Under the pieces are notes generated by a model, which saw only the letters and a list, made by a program, of their open reading frames with translations, did not search any database and was not told where the DNA came from. A stretch of 64,000 nucleotides of DNA from Rhodospirillaceae bacterium (GTDB lineage Bacteria; Pseudomonadota; Alphaproteobacteria; MPNO01; UBA2964), in assembly GCA_002720855.1 (NCBI GenBank), contig PBIN01000014.1, positions 581,619-645,618 of the forward strand, given 5' to 3'. This document shows positions 26,330 to 35,347 of this stretch, piece by piece (position 1 is the first letter of the stretch; the number at the start of each line of letters is the position of its first letter). Position numbers and translations under genes: made by a program.

Positions 26330-27331
26330 CTAGGATATACAGGGGCGTGATTCAGTTGAATATTGCTTGGGAAGCTTGATTGCGGGGTTTCGAACTTTGA
26401 TTTCATTCAGGCTGATTTTTGCTCCGAAGTGACCTTGACGGGCCGCTTTGTCAAATTGCTGCGCAGCGAGCAATTTACTTCTGATTGTTCCGCGCCCTGT
26501 TTCCAGAAGTTTGCCGTATGCATATTGTGCCGGTGCATACCCATGCATTGCTGACCTCCTGTACCATAAGGCGGCGTGACCATCGCTCTTTTCAATACCT
26601 TTTCCCAATTGGTATAATCGAGCTAGCCGATACATTGGCCAATAATACCCCTGTTTAGCAGCAAGCAAGTAAAGTTGTGCTGCGCGTGAATAGTTTTGCG
26701 TGACTCCTCGACCAAGTTCATAGGCAAGGCCGAGGTTGTATTGTGCTGGACCGCCGCCGCTTTCAGCGGCTTTTCTATAATATTCTACAGCAATTCTGGG
26801 ATTCTTGGGGACACCTCTGCCACTTGAGTACATGTTTCCAATTTCATTAAAGCTGCCTGGGTAACCATTATTTCCGGCACGCACAAACCACTTTATGGCC
26901 AAGGCAATGTCTGGTTTTCCCTCCCACCATCCTTTTTCGAAACCTCGGGCGATGTTGAACATAGATTTGCCATAGCCGCGGGATGCGGCTCGTTTCCATA
27001 GTGCATGAGCGCGATTGGTGGCTCCATAGATATACTGGTGAGTCCACGCAGCGTGATTCATCGCATCAAGATGCCCCTGCCGAGCGGCTTTCGTTAGCCA
27101 AATAAGGGCTTTAGCGTAATCTTCCTTAAAACATGGTTTTCCATAAAAATAGAAGCTTCCAAGCTTGTATTGGGCTTCGGCACTTCCCGCATCTGCGGCC
27201 TTTTTCAATTTATCGTAATTGGCAGAAATCTTCTGATGATCAATGTTTTTTCGGTCTATGAGTTCTTGCGCGGCGGAAGGATGATTGGCGAAAGAAATCA
27301 GGAAAATAGAGATCAATATCGGTTTGAACAT
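26330..27331 (-). CDS. Sel1-repeat (SLR) periplasmic protein
   Basis: A 333-residue exported protein with a signal peptide (MFKPILISIFLISFANHPSAA, then QELID) and about seven or eight Sel1-like TPR-type repeats of 36 residues, for example AEAQYKLGSFYFYG, GPAQYNLGLAYELGRG and APAQYAYGKLLETGRG. Such proteins are scaffolds for protein-protein contacts in the periplasm. I start at 27331 because it begins the signal peptide; a GTG 24 nt upstream is an alternative, and the open frame extends to 27526 without coding look. It converges with the FAD gene. Its partner is unknown. Confidence 0.85.
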   Translation of the reverse strand: MFKPILISIFLISFANHPSAAQELIDRKNIDHQKISANYDKLKKAADAGSAEAQYKLGSFYFYGKPCFKEDYAKALIWLTKAARQGHLDAMNHAAWTHQYIYGATNRAHALWKRAASRGYGKSMFNIARGFEKGWWEGKPDIALAIKWFVRAGNNGYPGSFNEIGNMYSSGRGVPKNPRIAVEYYRKAAESGGGPAQYNLGLAYELGRGVTQNYSRAAQLYLLAAKQGYYWPMYRLARLYQLGKGIEKSDGHAALWYRRSAMHGYAPAQYAYGKLLETGRGTIRSKLLAAQQFDKAARQGHFGAKISLNEIKVRNPAIKLPKQYSTESRPCIS

Positions 27332-27418
27332 CGCAGCAAATTTCTTGAGCACTCCGTTAGAGGGACCATGGCATGCGTTGTTAAAGAAATCCAAAGAAAC
27401 ACGAAAAATGATTGCAAG

Positions 27419-27442
27419 AAAAAAGCGCCCCTTTTGGGGCGC
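27419..27442 (-). terminator. Rho-independent terminator of the tct operon
   Basis: On the minus strand, GCGCCCC at 27436-27442 and GGGGCGC at 27425-27431 form a 7-bp all-GC stem with an AAAA loop (extendable by a base or two), followed by six T (27419-27424). It is 26 nt beyond the tctB stop and just before the Sel1 gene, so it should end the tctCAB transcript. Confidence 0.9.
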
Positions 27443-27467
27443 CCGTGTATTTCGTTTGATTTTGTTG

Positions 27468-27971
27468 TTACCCGTACCAGTACAGGAATATCCCCGGATA
27501 GAGCTCGTATTGGAGAATGAGTTCAAACAGGACGTATACGAATACGATGGTTCCTATCGCAAGATAGGCGCTTTGCCGTACTGAATATCCACCGCGGTAT
27601 TTCATCCAGCAATAAACAAATACCGGCGTACATGGCAGAAAACCGATCAAGTAAATGCCGAGTACCAATGCGCCCATCCAGACAAAAATAATGAGTTCTT
27701 GTCCCAAAGTACGGGGCGTGGGATCTGCATCCTCATCGACCTGCTTTTGCGATTTGCCCGAAAAGAATAGCGAAATCTGTCCGCCAATCTTGGTATCTGT
27801 CAGTGACAACAGATCCATCAGGAGAAGGGGCACCGCGAAGTACCCGACCATGAGCGGAAACATCCGGTCCGTCAGGTTATACTTGTAGCTCGTGACAATA
27901 AACAAAACGACGAAGGCAAGAATGATCAGGATGTACCATGCCGTTGGTTGGCGTTGCTCAGGTATTCTCAT
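27468..27971 (-). CDS. tctB: TctB-family small membrane subunit of tripartite tricarboxylate transporter
   Basis: A 167-residue protein with four hydrophobic segments, the standard TctB layout. It pairs with the large permease TctA and the binding protein TctC for sodium-driven uptake of carboxylates. It starts MRIPEQRQPTAWY, then membrane segments near residues 13-27 and 41-56, a charged cytoplasmic loop (GKSQKQVDEDADPTPR) and two more segments. The ATG overlaps the TGA of tctA as ATGA, showing translational coupling. Substrate choice is set by TctC, not by this subunit. Confidence 0.88.
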   Translation of the reverse strand: MRIPEQRQPTAWYILIILAFVVLFIVTSYKYNLTDRMFPLMVGYFAVPLLLMDLLSLTDTKIGGQISLFFSGKSQKQVDEDADPTPRTLGQELIIFVWMGALVLGIYLIGFLPCTPVFVYCWMKYRGGYSVRQSAYLAIGTIVFVYVLFELILQYELYPGIFLYWYG

Positions 27972-29479
27972 TTGCCCGCCTCCTCTTTGGCGAGTTTTCG
28001 TTCTTTCATCTTTCGCCGGAAAGTGGGGAAAGCAAGGCTAAGAATTGTCAACGCAAACAGGAAGACCGATATCCCTCGTGTATAGAAGATTGACAGTTGA
28101 TCATCGGAAATAAGCATCGACTGGTGAAAGCTGAGCTCCGTAATACTGCCGAGAACAATTGCGATAGTGAAGGTGACCCGGGGATAGTTAAATCGGATCA
28201 TGAAATACCCGATAAAAGCAAAGATAAACGCGATAACGACATCGCCAATTTCCGTGTTGAGCGCGAAGGCACCAACAAGCGCAACTACAGTCACCGTAGG
28301 GATAAGCATGTGAACGCTAATTTTGGTCAATAGCACCATGTACTTCGCCAAAATCAGAACAACGAGTGTGGCGAACACAGCTGACACCGTAAGTGCGACG
28401 ACCAGTGTAAAGACCAGGTCCTGATGGTCCTCCAGCAGCTTTTGACCCGGTTCGATACCATGCAAAACCAACACGCCGAGGAAAACAGCGGTCTCTGCGC
28501 TACCTGGAATACCAAAGGCGAGAGTCGGGATTAGCGAGCCACCATCCTTCGCATTATTCGCCGATTCTGGCGCAATGACGCCCTTAATATTGCCCTCGCC
28601 ATATTCGACATCAGGCGCCGGATCGCGTTGCACCTGTGTGGAATAGCTCAGGAATGCCGCGACCGTGCCGCCAACACCTGGTACTGCGCCGATAAAGGTG
28701 CCGTATCCTGATCCGACAAGCATCGTCGACCAGTTTTTGAAAACCGATTTAACACCATCTGAAATGCGGCTGATTTTAACGTCTGCCGTTTCTTGCGAGA
28801 TCGATCCGCCCTTCATGGCGAGGTTAATCATCTCTGAAATTGCAAACAGTCCGATCAGGGCGGGAACGAGTTTGATACCATCCTCAAGAAGGGGAATACC
28901 AAAGTCATACCGGACGGTGCTCGTTACATCGTAATAACCAACGAAGCCGACCATGAGGCCGATAATCGCTGTTATGAGGCCTTGCAATAATCTGTCGCCC
29001 GATGACACAGCGATGGCGCAGAGACCGAATATGGCGAGCATAAAGAATTCGGGAGGCGTAAACAGAAGAACGATGGCCTTCATAATTGGAATAACGGCCA
29101 CCAGTGAAATCACGCCAATGACGCCACCTAAAGCGGACGCTGTTGCTCCAGCGCCAATAGCCATACCCGCTTTACCTTGCTGGGCGAGCGGATAGCCATC
29201 AAAGGTTGTTGCCGCGTTGGGGGCGATACCAGGTGTGTTCAAAAGTATGGCGCTCACAGAACCGCCCGTTGACGTCGCCGCCATCACACCGCCCATCAAG
29301 ATAATGGCCTGCCATGGTTCCATACCGAATGTCAGAGGAATTAGGAGAGCGACGGCTGTGGTTCCACCGAGACCGGGAATGGCGCCAAATAACAAGCCAA
29401 CAGCCGATCCTGCCGCCAACAACATCAATGAATGTGGCGTTCCGAGATTAATGATCCCTTCGATTAAAGCTTCAAACAC
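27968..29479 (-). CDS. tctA: TctA-family permease of tripartite tricarboxylate transporter
   Basis: A 503-residue integral membrane protein with about eleven or twelve segments and the TctA hallmarks: LFGAIPGLGGTTAVALLIPLT near the N-terminus, repeated in the second half as GTFIGAVPGVGGTVAAFLSY, and ESANNAKDGGSLIPTLAFGIPGS. The inverted-repeat halves are typical of the family. It starts at GTG 29479 with AAGGAAG upstream. It is separated from tctC by 161 nt that include a strong hairpin, and is coupled to tctB. Likely substrates are di- or tricarboxylates or aromatic acids. Confidence 0.93.
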   Translation of the reverse strand: MFEALIEGIINLGTPHSLMLLAAGSAVGLLFGAIPGLGGTTAVALLIPLTFGMEPWQAIILMGGVMAATSTGGSVSAILLNTPGIAPNAATTFDGYPLAQQGKAGMAIGAGATASALGGVIGVISLVAVIPIMKAIVLLFTPPEFFMLAIFGLCAIAVSSGDRLLQGLITAIIGLMVGFVGYYDVTSTVRYDFGIPLLEDGIKLVPALIGLFAISEMINLAMKGGSISQETADVKISRISDGVKSVFKNWSTMLVGSGYGTFIGAVPGVGGTVAAFLSYSTQVQRDPAPDVEYGEGNIKGVIAPESANNAKDGGSLIPTLAFGIPGSAETAVFLGVLVLHGIEPGQKLLEDHQDLVFTLVVALTVSAVFATLVVLILAKYMVLLTKISVHMLIPTVTVVALVGAFALNTEIGDVVIAFIFAFIGYFMIRFNYPRVTFTIAIVLGSITELSFHQSMLISDDQLSIFYTRGISVFLFALTILSLAFPTFRRKMKERKLAKEEAGK

Positions 29480-29599
29480 GGGCTTCCTTGCTCCCCAATA
29501 CCTGCTTTGACTTTAAATTTATTGTCCCGGTATGCCGAACTTCTTCCGTTCGTACTCAGTGAGTACGTCGGAACAATATTAACGGCCCCAGAAAGAAAT

Positions 29600-29625
29600 C
29601 GGCCGGTGCTCAAAAGCACCGGCCG
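29600..29625 (-). terminator. tctC-tctA intercistronic hairpin, attenuator-like
   Basis: On the minus strand an 11-bp perfect stem (CGGCCGGTGCT at 29615-29625, pairing with 29600-29610) with a four-base loop, followed by ATTTCTTTC. It lies 15 nt past the tctC stop and before tctA. A partial terminator or 3'-end stabiliser here would give more binding protein than permease, a common arrangement. Whether it acts as terminator or stabiliser cannot be told. Confidence 0.7.
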
Positions 29626-29640
29626 TTATCGGCAAATAAA

Positions 29641-30642
29641 TTACCGTGTCTTCTTGTTGCTTGCCGCGAGGAGGTCCTTGTACTGGGTGTAGTACGAGAA
29701 CAGCTCGCCAACGAGCTTGGTGGCGTCTTTAGCGTTTAACGGCGCGACAGGACGGCCAACCTTATTACCCCATGCTACAAACTCAGGATCTGTTACAGCC
29801 TTATACAAGGCGGTTGCAAGCTGATCCTTAATAGCTTTTGGCGTGCCCGGAGTGGTACCGACAATGCGGTCGCCGCCGAGAATTGAAAGATCTTTCTGAC
29901 CCATCTCGCCTGTGGTCGGAACACCAAATTCAGACTTGCCATTGGTGATCTCGAGGATAGGTTTCAAGTCCTTGAAAGCAGCCCGCTTTTTCTTTTTGCT
30001 GCTGATATATTTTTTGAAACTTCCCTTTGCGAGAATGGTCAGGTCGCCGTCACCACGGATGACGCCAAGTGCATAGCGAGAACTCGACTTATACCCAGTG
30101 ATGTATTTCGGCTGTACACCAAGCGCATTCCAAAGAATGGCACTAGCGAGATATCCAGTTGTACCTGGGCCGGTAATCGGAATTTTGATCTGGCTTTTAG
30201 ATTTCAGGACTTCCTGAATGTTCTTATATTTGCCCTTAGAGGCGCTTGTTACGATGACGTAGCGGAACTGAGCCACACGGCCGAGCCAGTCAATCTTGCG
30301 GACATCATAGCCAGCCTTTTCACCGATAATATTCGGCATTGCATGACCAGGCATATTGAACATCAATATGTGAGAACCATTGGCTTTACGTTTCGCAAGG
30401 AACTGCGCAGCTTTTTTGCCGCGCCCGCCGGGCAGGTTTTTGGCGACGATTGTAACTTTTCCGCCAAGATATTTTTTTAAATAAGGGCCAAGTTTACGGG
30501 TAATCGTATCGAAACCACCACCTGGGCCATATGCAATCAGGAACGTAATTTTTTTCCTGGGATAGTCGGCCATCGCCGGCGAACTTGCGAGCATTGCTGC
30601 GGCGCCCACAGCCAAGACGCTCGTTGTAATTTTACCAATCAT
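29641..30642 (-). CDS. tctC: TctC-family periplasmic substrate-binding protein
   Basis: A 333-residue exported binding protein of the Bug/TctC family. It has a signal peptide (KITTSVLAVGAAAMLASSPAMA, then DYP), the first ligand-pocket loop AYGPGGGFDTITRKL and the KNLPGGRGKKAAQFL element (about residues 65-80), all typical. The ATG at 30642 has GGGAGG six bases upstream. It is unusually lysine-rich (GSFKKYISSKKKKRAAF near residue 210). It delivers a carboxylate-type ligand to TctAB. The adjacent oxygenase and hydrolase genes suggest an organic acid that these enzymes process, which is inference. Confidence 0.9.
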   Translation of the reverse strand: MIGKITTSVLAVGAAAMLASSPAMADYPRKKITFLIAYGPGGGFDTITRKLGPYLKKYLGGKVTIVAKNLPGGRGKKAAQFLAKRKANGSHILMFNMPGHAMPNIIGEKAGYDVRKIDWLGRVAQFRYVIVTSASKGKYKNIQEVLKSKSQIKIPITGPGTTGYLASAILWNALGVQPKYITGYKSSSRYALGVIRGDGDLTILAKGSFKKYISSKKKKRAAFKDLKPILEITNGKSEFGVPTTGEMGQKDLSILGGDRIVGTTPGTPKAIKDQLATALYKAVTDPEFVAWGNKVGRPVAPLNAKDATKLVGELFSYYTQYKDLLAASNKKTR

Positions 30643-30854
30643 GAAATACCTCCCTCGTGTTTAATTAACTCCATTACTCCAAGTCGGAGCCTTTAATATG
30701 TTAGGCGGCAATAGCTTAGACGAACAATTCTGCCCTGTTAACCCGCAATAGAAGATATTTTGCGCAAGTCCAATCAGTGTCATTTTGCCTGTTGTGCTGC
30801 TGTGGTAAGGTCTCAGTATCGCTTATTCAGATGTAAATCATTTAAGTGGGGCAA

Positions 30855-31706
30855 ATGGCAGCGATCCTTCCATCTCTTAAACTAGATCCCATGCATCCAG
30901 CTGTCGGTGCTCGTGTCACAGGGGTCGATCTTGCGCGACAGATCGACACGGAGTTGGCTCAGGAAATCCGTGACGCCTTTACCCAATATTCTGTTCTTTG
31001 TTTTCCAGAGCAGGATATCACCAATGACCATCAGGCCGATTTTGCTGCTTTATTTGGTCGTGCGGACACCGCCGACAGAACCAAGGAAGACCCCGACAAC
31101 AAGCAATCGAAACGGGGCGTTATGTATGTCAGCAATATTAAGGAAAATGGTAAGGCCATAGGCGTTTTGCCAGACGGCGAGATGCATTTCCATTCAGACG
31201 GCGCTCATCGGGATACGCCATACCGTGCAACGACGCTCTTTGCCATTGAAGTGCCCAGTGTTGGCGGGGAAACCAAATTCGCAGGAATGGCGGCAGCATA
31301 TGACGCATTGCCAGCTGACAAACGTGCGAAGTTCGATACGCTTCAAGCACGACATGTCTTTAACTATAACAAGACCACCCGAGAGGAAATGCGACGGGAA
31401 GACGACGTTGCACATGCCATACACCCTTTGGTGAAGATTCACCCAGATTCCGGCCGGAAGTCGCTTTATGTCAGCCGCCTCATGACCTGCAATATTGTAG
31501 ATATGGAACCGGATGAGAGTGAGGAGGTGCTACAGTCCCTTTTTGATCATTGTGAGAGCCCGGAATTCGTTTATGAACACAAATGGACGCCCGGCGATCT
31601 CGTGATCTGGGACAATCGCAGCGTAAACCATGCGCGCAATGATTTTCCTGCTGACGAACGCCGTATGCTCAGGCGCTATACTGTGTCCGAGCCTGACGCT
31701 GACTAG
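30855..31706 (+). CDS. TauD/TfdA-family dioxygenase 1
   Basis: A 283-residue 2-oxoglutarate/Fe(II) dioxygenase. It opens with the family phrase MHPAVGARVTGVDLARQID. The iron ligands are His-x-Asp in MHFHSDGAHRD (about residue 117) and the distal His in DNRSVNHARNDF. RRMLRRYTV holds the Arg that binds 2-oxoglutarate. Relatives cleave taurine to sulfite plus aldehyde, or 2,4-D ethers. I start at ATG 30855 rather than GTG 30846. It is divergent from tctC, with 212 nt between, and is followed by a decayed sulfite-exporter fragment. The substrate is unknown. Confidence 0.92.
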   Translation: MAAILPSLKLDPMHPAVGARVTGVDLARQIDTELAQEIRDAFTQYSVLCFPEQDITNDHQADFAALFGRADTADRTKEDPDNKQSKRGVMYVSNIKENGKAIGVLPDGEMHFHSDGAHRDTPYRATTLFAIEVPSVGGETKFAGMAAAYDALPADKRAKFDTLQARHVFNYNKTTREEMRREDDVAHAIHPLVKIHPDSGRKSLYVSRLMTCNIVDMEPDESEEVLQSLFDHCESPEFVYEHKWTPGDLVIWDNRSVNHARNDFPADERRMLRRYTVSEPDAD

Positions 31707-31718
31707 TCGATAAATTTG

Positions 31719-31886
31719 TTGGATCTACAGGCGCTTGCCGTTATAGCCGGCGCCTTCTTTTTTGCTGCGTTTGTAAAAGGAAGCACCGGGTTGGGTTTCT
31801 CGACGTCGGCGTAGCCGGTATTGGCCCTTGCCATCGGCCTTAAAGCCGCATTGCCCCTCGTGATAGTCCCGTCGCAATCTAGTTAA
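31719..31886 (+). pseudogene. TauE/SafE (TSUP) exporter remnant with in-frame TAG
   Basis: The 3' flank of the dioxygenase gene still reads as the N-terminal first helices of a TSUP permease: LAVIAGAFFFAAFVKGSTG, then LGFSTSA, a TAG at 31812-31814, and PVLALAIGLKAALPLVIVP. It then stops at TAA 31884-31886 inside the end of the convergent PhyH gene. Only about 55 codons remain of a protein usually near 250 residues, so it is a relic. TSUP proteins export sulfite or sulfoacetate, which fits a nearby sulfonate-type dioxygenase. Confidence 0.75.
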
Positions 31887-32725
31887 TCAAAGCGATCGAC
31901 AGTACGATTTCCGAGCTCACGAACCTTATTTCGATATGCAGAAACGGCCTGCTCGTGACGCGCCGCATTTCCAGCATCGTCGTCGACAATTGGCGCTTGC
32001 TCATGATCGAATAAATCAAACCTGTCTTCGCCACGTACCAGAAGCGCGCTTGTCCGATCCTCACCAAGTTGCCCGATGTTCGGCGGATGATAGATAAAGG
32101 TAATGCCCATGCGTCGGTCATTTCCTTTGTTCGGGAGCGACCCGTGTACGAGAAAAGCATGATGAATAGATATTTCACCCGGTTGCAAAATAATTGGTAC
32201 GGGTTGGACTTGGTCCTCACTGACGTCAACGTTTTGACCGCTTGAAAGCATATTCTTTCCGCCGATATCGGGCGTATTTAACTGACGTAGCCCGCCCTTA
32301 TGCGTGCCTGGCATAAACTGCAAACAGCCGGTTTCTTTTGTCGCTGGAGATAGGGCCACCCACGCAGTTAGGACCTCGCAGGGATCGTGTCCAAAAAAAG
32401 TATTGTCCTGATGCCAACTCACATAGGCGTCGTCTTCTGGTTCTTTGATCCACGCCGTGTTGTGATAGATCATTATATTTGGACCGATGAGATCTTCGAC
32501 GGCATCCAACAATTTCGGATGTGTTGCCATTTCAAACGCCCAGGGGAATCGCAAATAAAATTTGGTTCCCCCGATTCCCCGAAAGAATTCGGTCATTGTC
32601 GCTTCTGTGTGTTCGACATTGTCGCGGCAAGCTTTCACCTCGTCCGCGCTAAAAATTGGTATAGGCGCGACAAAGCCGTCTTTGCGATATCCGCTAATCT
32701 GTTCTTCGCTTAAAACCTTGGGCAT
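31883..32725 (-). CDS. Phytanoyl-CoA dioxygenase (PhyH) family protein
   Basis: A 280-residue 2-oxoglutarate/Fe(II) enzyme of the PhyH family, a third oxygenase type in this cluster. It begins LSEEQISGYRKDGFVAPIPI. The iron site is His-x-Asp in VSWHQDNTFFG plus the distal His in ISIHHAFLVHGSLPN, and DRRMGITFIYHPP carries the Arg for the co-substrate. Bacterial members hydroxylate lipids, ectoine, or small secondary metabolites. It ends within the TSUP relic and is followed upstream by the alpha/beta hydrolase gene on the same strand, 24 nt away, so the two are probably an operon. Confidence 0.92.
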   Translation of the reverse strand: MPKVLSEEQISGYRKDGFVAPIPIFSADEVKACRDNVEHTEATMTEFFRGIGGTKFYLRFPWAFEMATHPKLLDAVEDLIGPNIMIYHNTAWIKEPEDDAYVSWHQDNTFFGHDPCEVLTAWVALSPATKETGCLQFMPGTHKGGLRQLNTPDIGGKNMLSSGQNVDVSEDQVQPVPIILQPGEISIHHAFLVHGSLPNKGNDRRMGITFIYHPPNIGQLGEDRTSALLVRGEDRFDLFDHEQAPIVDDDAGNAARHEQAVSAYRNKVRELGNRTVDRFD

Positions 32726-32749
32726 CTTTCCCTCCGGTAGCGTTGCGGT

Positions 32750-33526
32750 CTAGGCTTGAGCCGCCAGAAATGACTTCAATTCCGCTGTGAACTCATCAGG
32801 GCTGTCGATTGTCGCCAAATGTCCTGCATCCGGAACGACCTTAATCTCCGAGCCTGAAATGCCATCTCTAATAAATTCCGATTCTGCCATAGGTGTTGCA
32901 TCGTCTGAATCACCAATAATAACGACAGTAGGCACATTCACCAGCGATAGATCGCCACTCGCGTCGTAGGTCAGTAACGCTCTGATGGTGCTTACATATG
33001 CTTTTGGCGGGCATTTCGAAATTTCTTCTGCCAATTCATCCAGTTTTTCAATTGGGGTCGTTGGCATCAGGCGGTCGCCGGCATATTGGCTGCCAAATTC
33101 AAGCATTGAGAGATAGGCGACGGCTTCCTGTGTTGCATAAATCCGATCTTCGGAACCGTCACGCAGCCGTGCAAAGCTATCGGCAATCGTCATCGATAAC
33201 GCAACGTCAGGATGAAGCCTGTTAAAACAAAGACCAATTGGGCCACCCATTGATAGTCCCACAATGTGGCATTTCTCGACCCCGAGATGGTCCAGAACCG
33301 CCTTCAAATCTGCGGCGCAACCTACCATAGAAAACTCACTATTAAAGGAAGAAGCACCGTGGCCCCGACAGTCTGGCGCAATGCACCGAAAGTCAGAACT
33401 CAAAGCGGCAATTTGATCACGATAAAGGTAGCTGTTTGTTCCGAGGGAGTGGATAAACAGGATGGCGGGACCATCACCTTCATCCACGAAAAAAATCTGT
33501 TCACCGTTCGCTTCAATCGTCGGCAT
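32750..33526 (-). CDS. Alpha/beta hydrolase, enol-lactonase-like
   Basis: A 258-residue alpha/beta-hydrolase with the nucleophile elbow GLSMGG (Ser near residue 95), the oxyanion region LFIHSLGTNSYLYRDQI, and the His of DAGHLATIDSPDEF. The acidic residue is probably the Asp of VVIIGDSDDATP. Overall it resembles 3-oxoadipate enol-lactone hydrolases such as PcaD, which act late in aromatic-ring breakdown. Similarity to that family alone does not fix the substrate. It is upstream of the PhyH gene in the same operon and 87 nt after the TauD 2 gene's stop. Confidence 0.85.
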   Translation of the reverse strand: MPTIEANGEQIFFVDEGDGPAILFIHSLGTNSYLYRDQIAALSSDFRCIAPDCRGHGASSFNSEFSMVGCAADLKAVLDHLGVEKCHIVGLSMGGPIGLCFNRLHPDVALSMTIADSFARLRDGSEDRIYATQEAVAYLSMLEFGSQYAGDRLMPTTPIEKLDELAEEISKCPPKAYVSTIRALLTYDASGDLSLVNVPTVVIIGDSDDATPMAESEFIRDGISGSEIKVVPDAGHLATIDSPDEFTAELKSFLAAQA

Positions 33527-33613
33527 TTAACGGGTCTCCTAACGCGATTTCGACTTTAATTTTCTTGGCGCCAAACTAACATCGCGGCTTCGGCCTTGGA
33601 ACCCCGCTGGAAT

Positions 33614-34471
33614 TTAAGCTGCGCCGATCATTGCCGTGCCTTCAAGCGTGCAGCGGCGAAGAAGCCGAGTCTCATCAGCGGGAAAATCGGTTCGTGCGTG
33701 AGTGGAGCAGCGATTGTCCCACATCGCCAGATCGCCATCACGCCAGACATGTTCGTAGACGATCGATGGGTCTTCGGCGATCTCGATGAGTTGACCCAGG
33801 ATTTCGTCGCTCTCCTCACGAGGCAGGTCTTCGATAAGTGCAGAGATTAAACGGCTAATGTAAAGAGCCGTTCTGCCGGTCTCGGGATGTTTGACAAAGG
33901 TTGGTTGCCATTGATGTTGAATGCCCTCGAGCCCGTCCTTTGGGTCAATTTTCTCAAGCATCGTAAAGTTATATGCCTGTAGGACTTTGCGTGCGCCCAC
34001 ACGTTCTTTTATTTCCGCAGGTACGTTGTCGTATGCAAGATACTGGTTTGCAAACTTGGTATTTCCACCCGTTGATGGAAGCCTGAGCGCATAGAGTAAT
34101 GTTGCCTTATGCGGTTCCGGCTTGTAGCTCATGTCATGGTGAAACCACATTTCACCGTCTTGCAGCGATCCGATATAATTTCCTTTTTCATCACGCTGAT
34201 TGGTAACCAGCATAATGGTGCCGTCATAGCCATTGGCTACTTCATTTTGCTCTCTTTTGGGGGTGGCCCGTACACCGACATCACCAAAATAACCGGCAAA
34301 CGCGACTTGCTCGTCTTTCGATAATGACTGATCACGAAAAATAAGGACAATGTGATCCAGCCAAGCTTGATAAATTTCATCGATTTCAGATTGGTCAAGT
34401 GGATTGCGCAGATCGACACCGGTTACTTCGGCGCCGATCGGGGCGTCAAAAGGCGTTATTTTTAATGTCAC
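33614..34471 (-). CDS. TauD/TfdA-family dioxygenase 2
   Basis: A 285-residue 2-oxoglutarate/Fe(II) dioxygenase, first described member of a three-gene tandem on the minus strand (last in transcription order). It has GAEVTGVDLRNPLDQSE at the N-terminus, the iron motif EMWFHHDMSYKPEPHKATLL, the distal His in NRCSTHARTDFPADE, and RLLRRCTLEG for 2-oxoglutarate. It is very like TauD 3 and 4 and less like TauD 1. The 24-nt gap from the TauD 3 gene suggests one transcript. The substrate may be a sulfonate, sulfate ester or ether acid, none of which can be confirmed here. Confidence 0.92.
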   Translation of the reverse strand: MTLKITPFDAPIGAEVTGVDLRNPLDQSEIDEIYQAWLDHIVLIFRDQSLSKDEQVAFAGYFGDVGVRATPKREQNEVANGYDGTIMLVTNQRDEKGNYIGSLQDGEMWFHHDMSYKPEPHKATLLYALRLPSTGGNTKFANQYLAYDNVPAEIKERVGARKVLQAYNFTMLEKIDPKDGLEGIQHQWQPTFVKHPETGRTALYISRLISALIEDLPREESDEILGQLIEIAEDPSIVYEHVWRDGDLAMWDNRCSTHARTDFPADETRLLRRCTLEGTAMIGAA

Positions 34472-34495
34472 CTGTGCCTCCCGATTTTTAAGTTT

Positions 34496-35347
34496 TTAGG
34501 CCGCAGCCGATAATGTTTCCGATCCTTTAACAGTGCAACGTCGTAATAAGCGCAGTTGATCTTGAGGGAAATCTTGCCGCGCATGGATAGAACACCTGTT
34601 GTCGGCCATTAAAAAATCACGCGTTTGCCATTTATGCTCATAAATAATGTTCGGATCTTCAGAAATGTCGAACAATGTTGCAAGAATTTCATCGCTTTCC
34701 GATCGTTCCAGCCCTTCGATCACTGCGGTCATTAGGCGGCTGACATAAAGTGCGGTGCGACCTGACTCAGGATGCCGAATAAAAATCGGCTGCCAGCAAT
34801 TCTGTATTTCATCCAACCCTTTATCGACATCAACACGTTCTGTTGTTGCAAAGTCGTATGCGTGCAATGCGCGCCGCCCGGCAAGTTTTTCTTTCAATTT
34901 TGCCGGAACGTTCTCGTAAGCCAGATACATATTTGCGAACATCGTATTGCCGCCGGTATCCGGTACGGCAACGGCATGTAGCATTGTCGCCATGTGGGGG
35001 ATTTCCTGATAACTCAGGTCACTGTGGAACCACAGCTCTCCCTCGGGAATGGTCCCCACATATTTCCCCTCATCGTCCTTTTTATTGGTGACCAGCATAA
35101 CGGCGCCACCGTAATCATCAGTTTCGCGTCTGCGATCCACTGGTGTTCCACGCTCGCCCGTTGGGCCGAACTTACCCGCAAAAGCCAACTGGTCGTCCGC
35201 TGTAAGTTCTTGATCTCGAAAGACCAGGACCACGTATTCGTTCCAGGCTGCCTTTATTTCTCCCAGATCGTCATCTGAGAGCGGCTGCGCCAGATCAATA
35301 TTCGTGATTTCCGCGCCCGCGATGTTCGATAAGGGAGAAATTTTCAT
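34496..35347 (-). CDS. TauD/TfdA-family dioxygenase 3
   Basis: A 283-residue dioxygenase, the middle gene of the tandem. It has GAEITNIDLAQPLSDDD, iron motif ELWFHSDLSYQEIPHMATML, distal His in NRCSIHARQDFPQDQ and RLLRRCTVKG. I start at ATG 35347, which overlaps the TGA of TauD 4 (ATGA); the longer open frame to 35440 has no family similarity. Residues around the pocket differ from TauD 2 and 4 (QEIPHM in place of K/M-P-x-PHK), so the three copies may serve different substrates. Confidence 0.92.
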   Translation of the reverse strand: MKISPLSNIAGAEITNIDLAQPLSDDDLGEIKAAWNEYVVLVFRDQELTADDQLAFAGKFGPTGERGTPVDRRRETDDYGGAVMLVTNKKDDEGKYVGTIPEGELWFHSDLSYQEIPHMATMLHAVAVPDTGGNTMFANMYLAYENVPAKLKEKLAGRRALHAYDFATTERVDVDKGLDEIQNCWQPIFIRHPESGRTALYVSRLMTAVIEGLERSESDEILATLFDISEDPNIIYEHKWQTRDFLMADNRCSIHARQDFPQDQLRLLRRCTVKGSETLSAAA

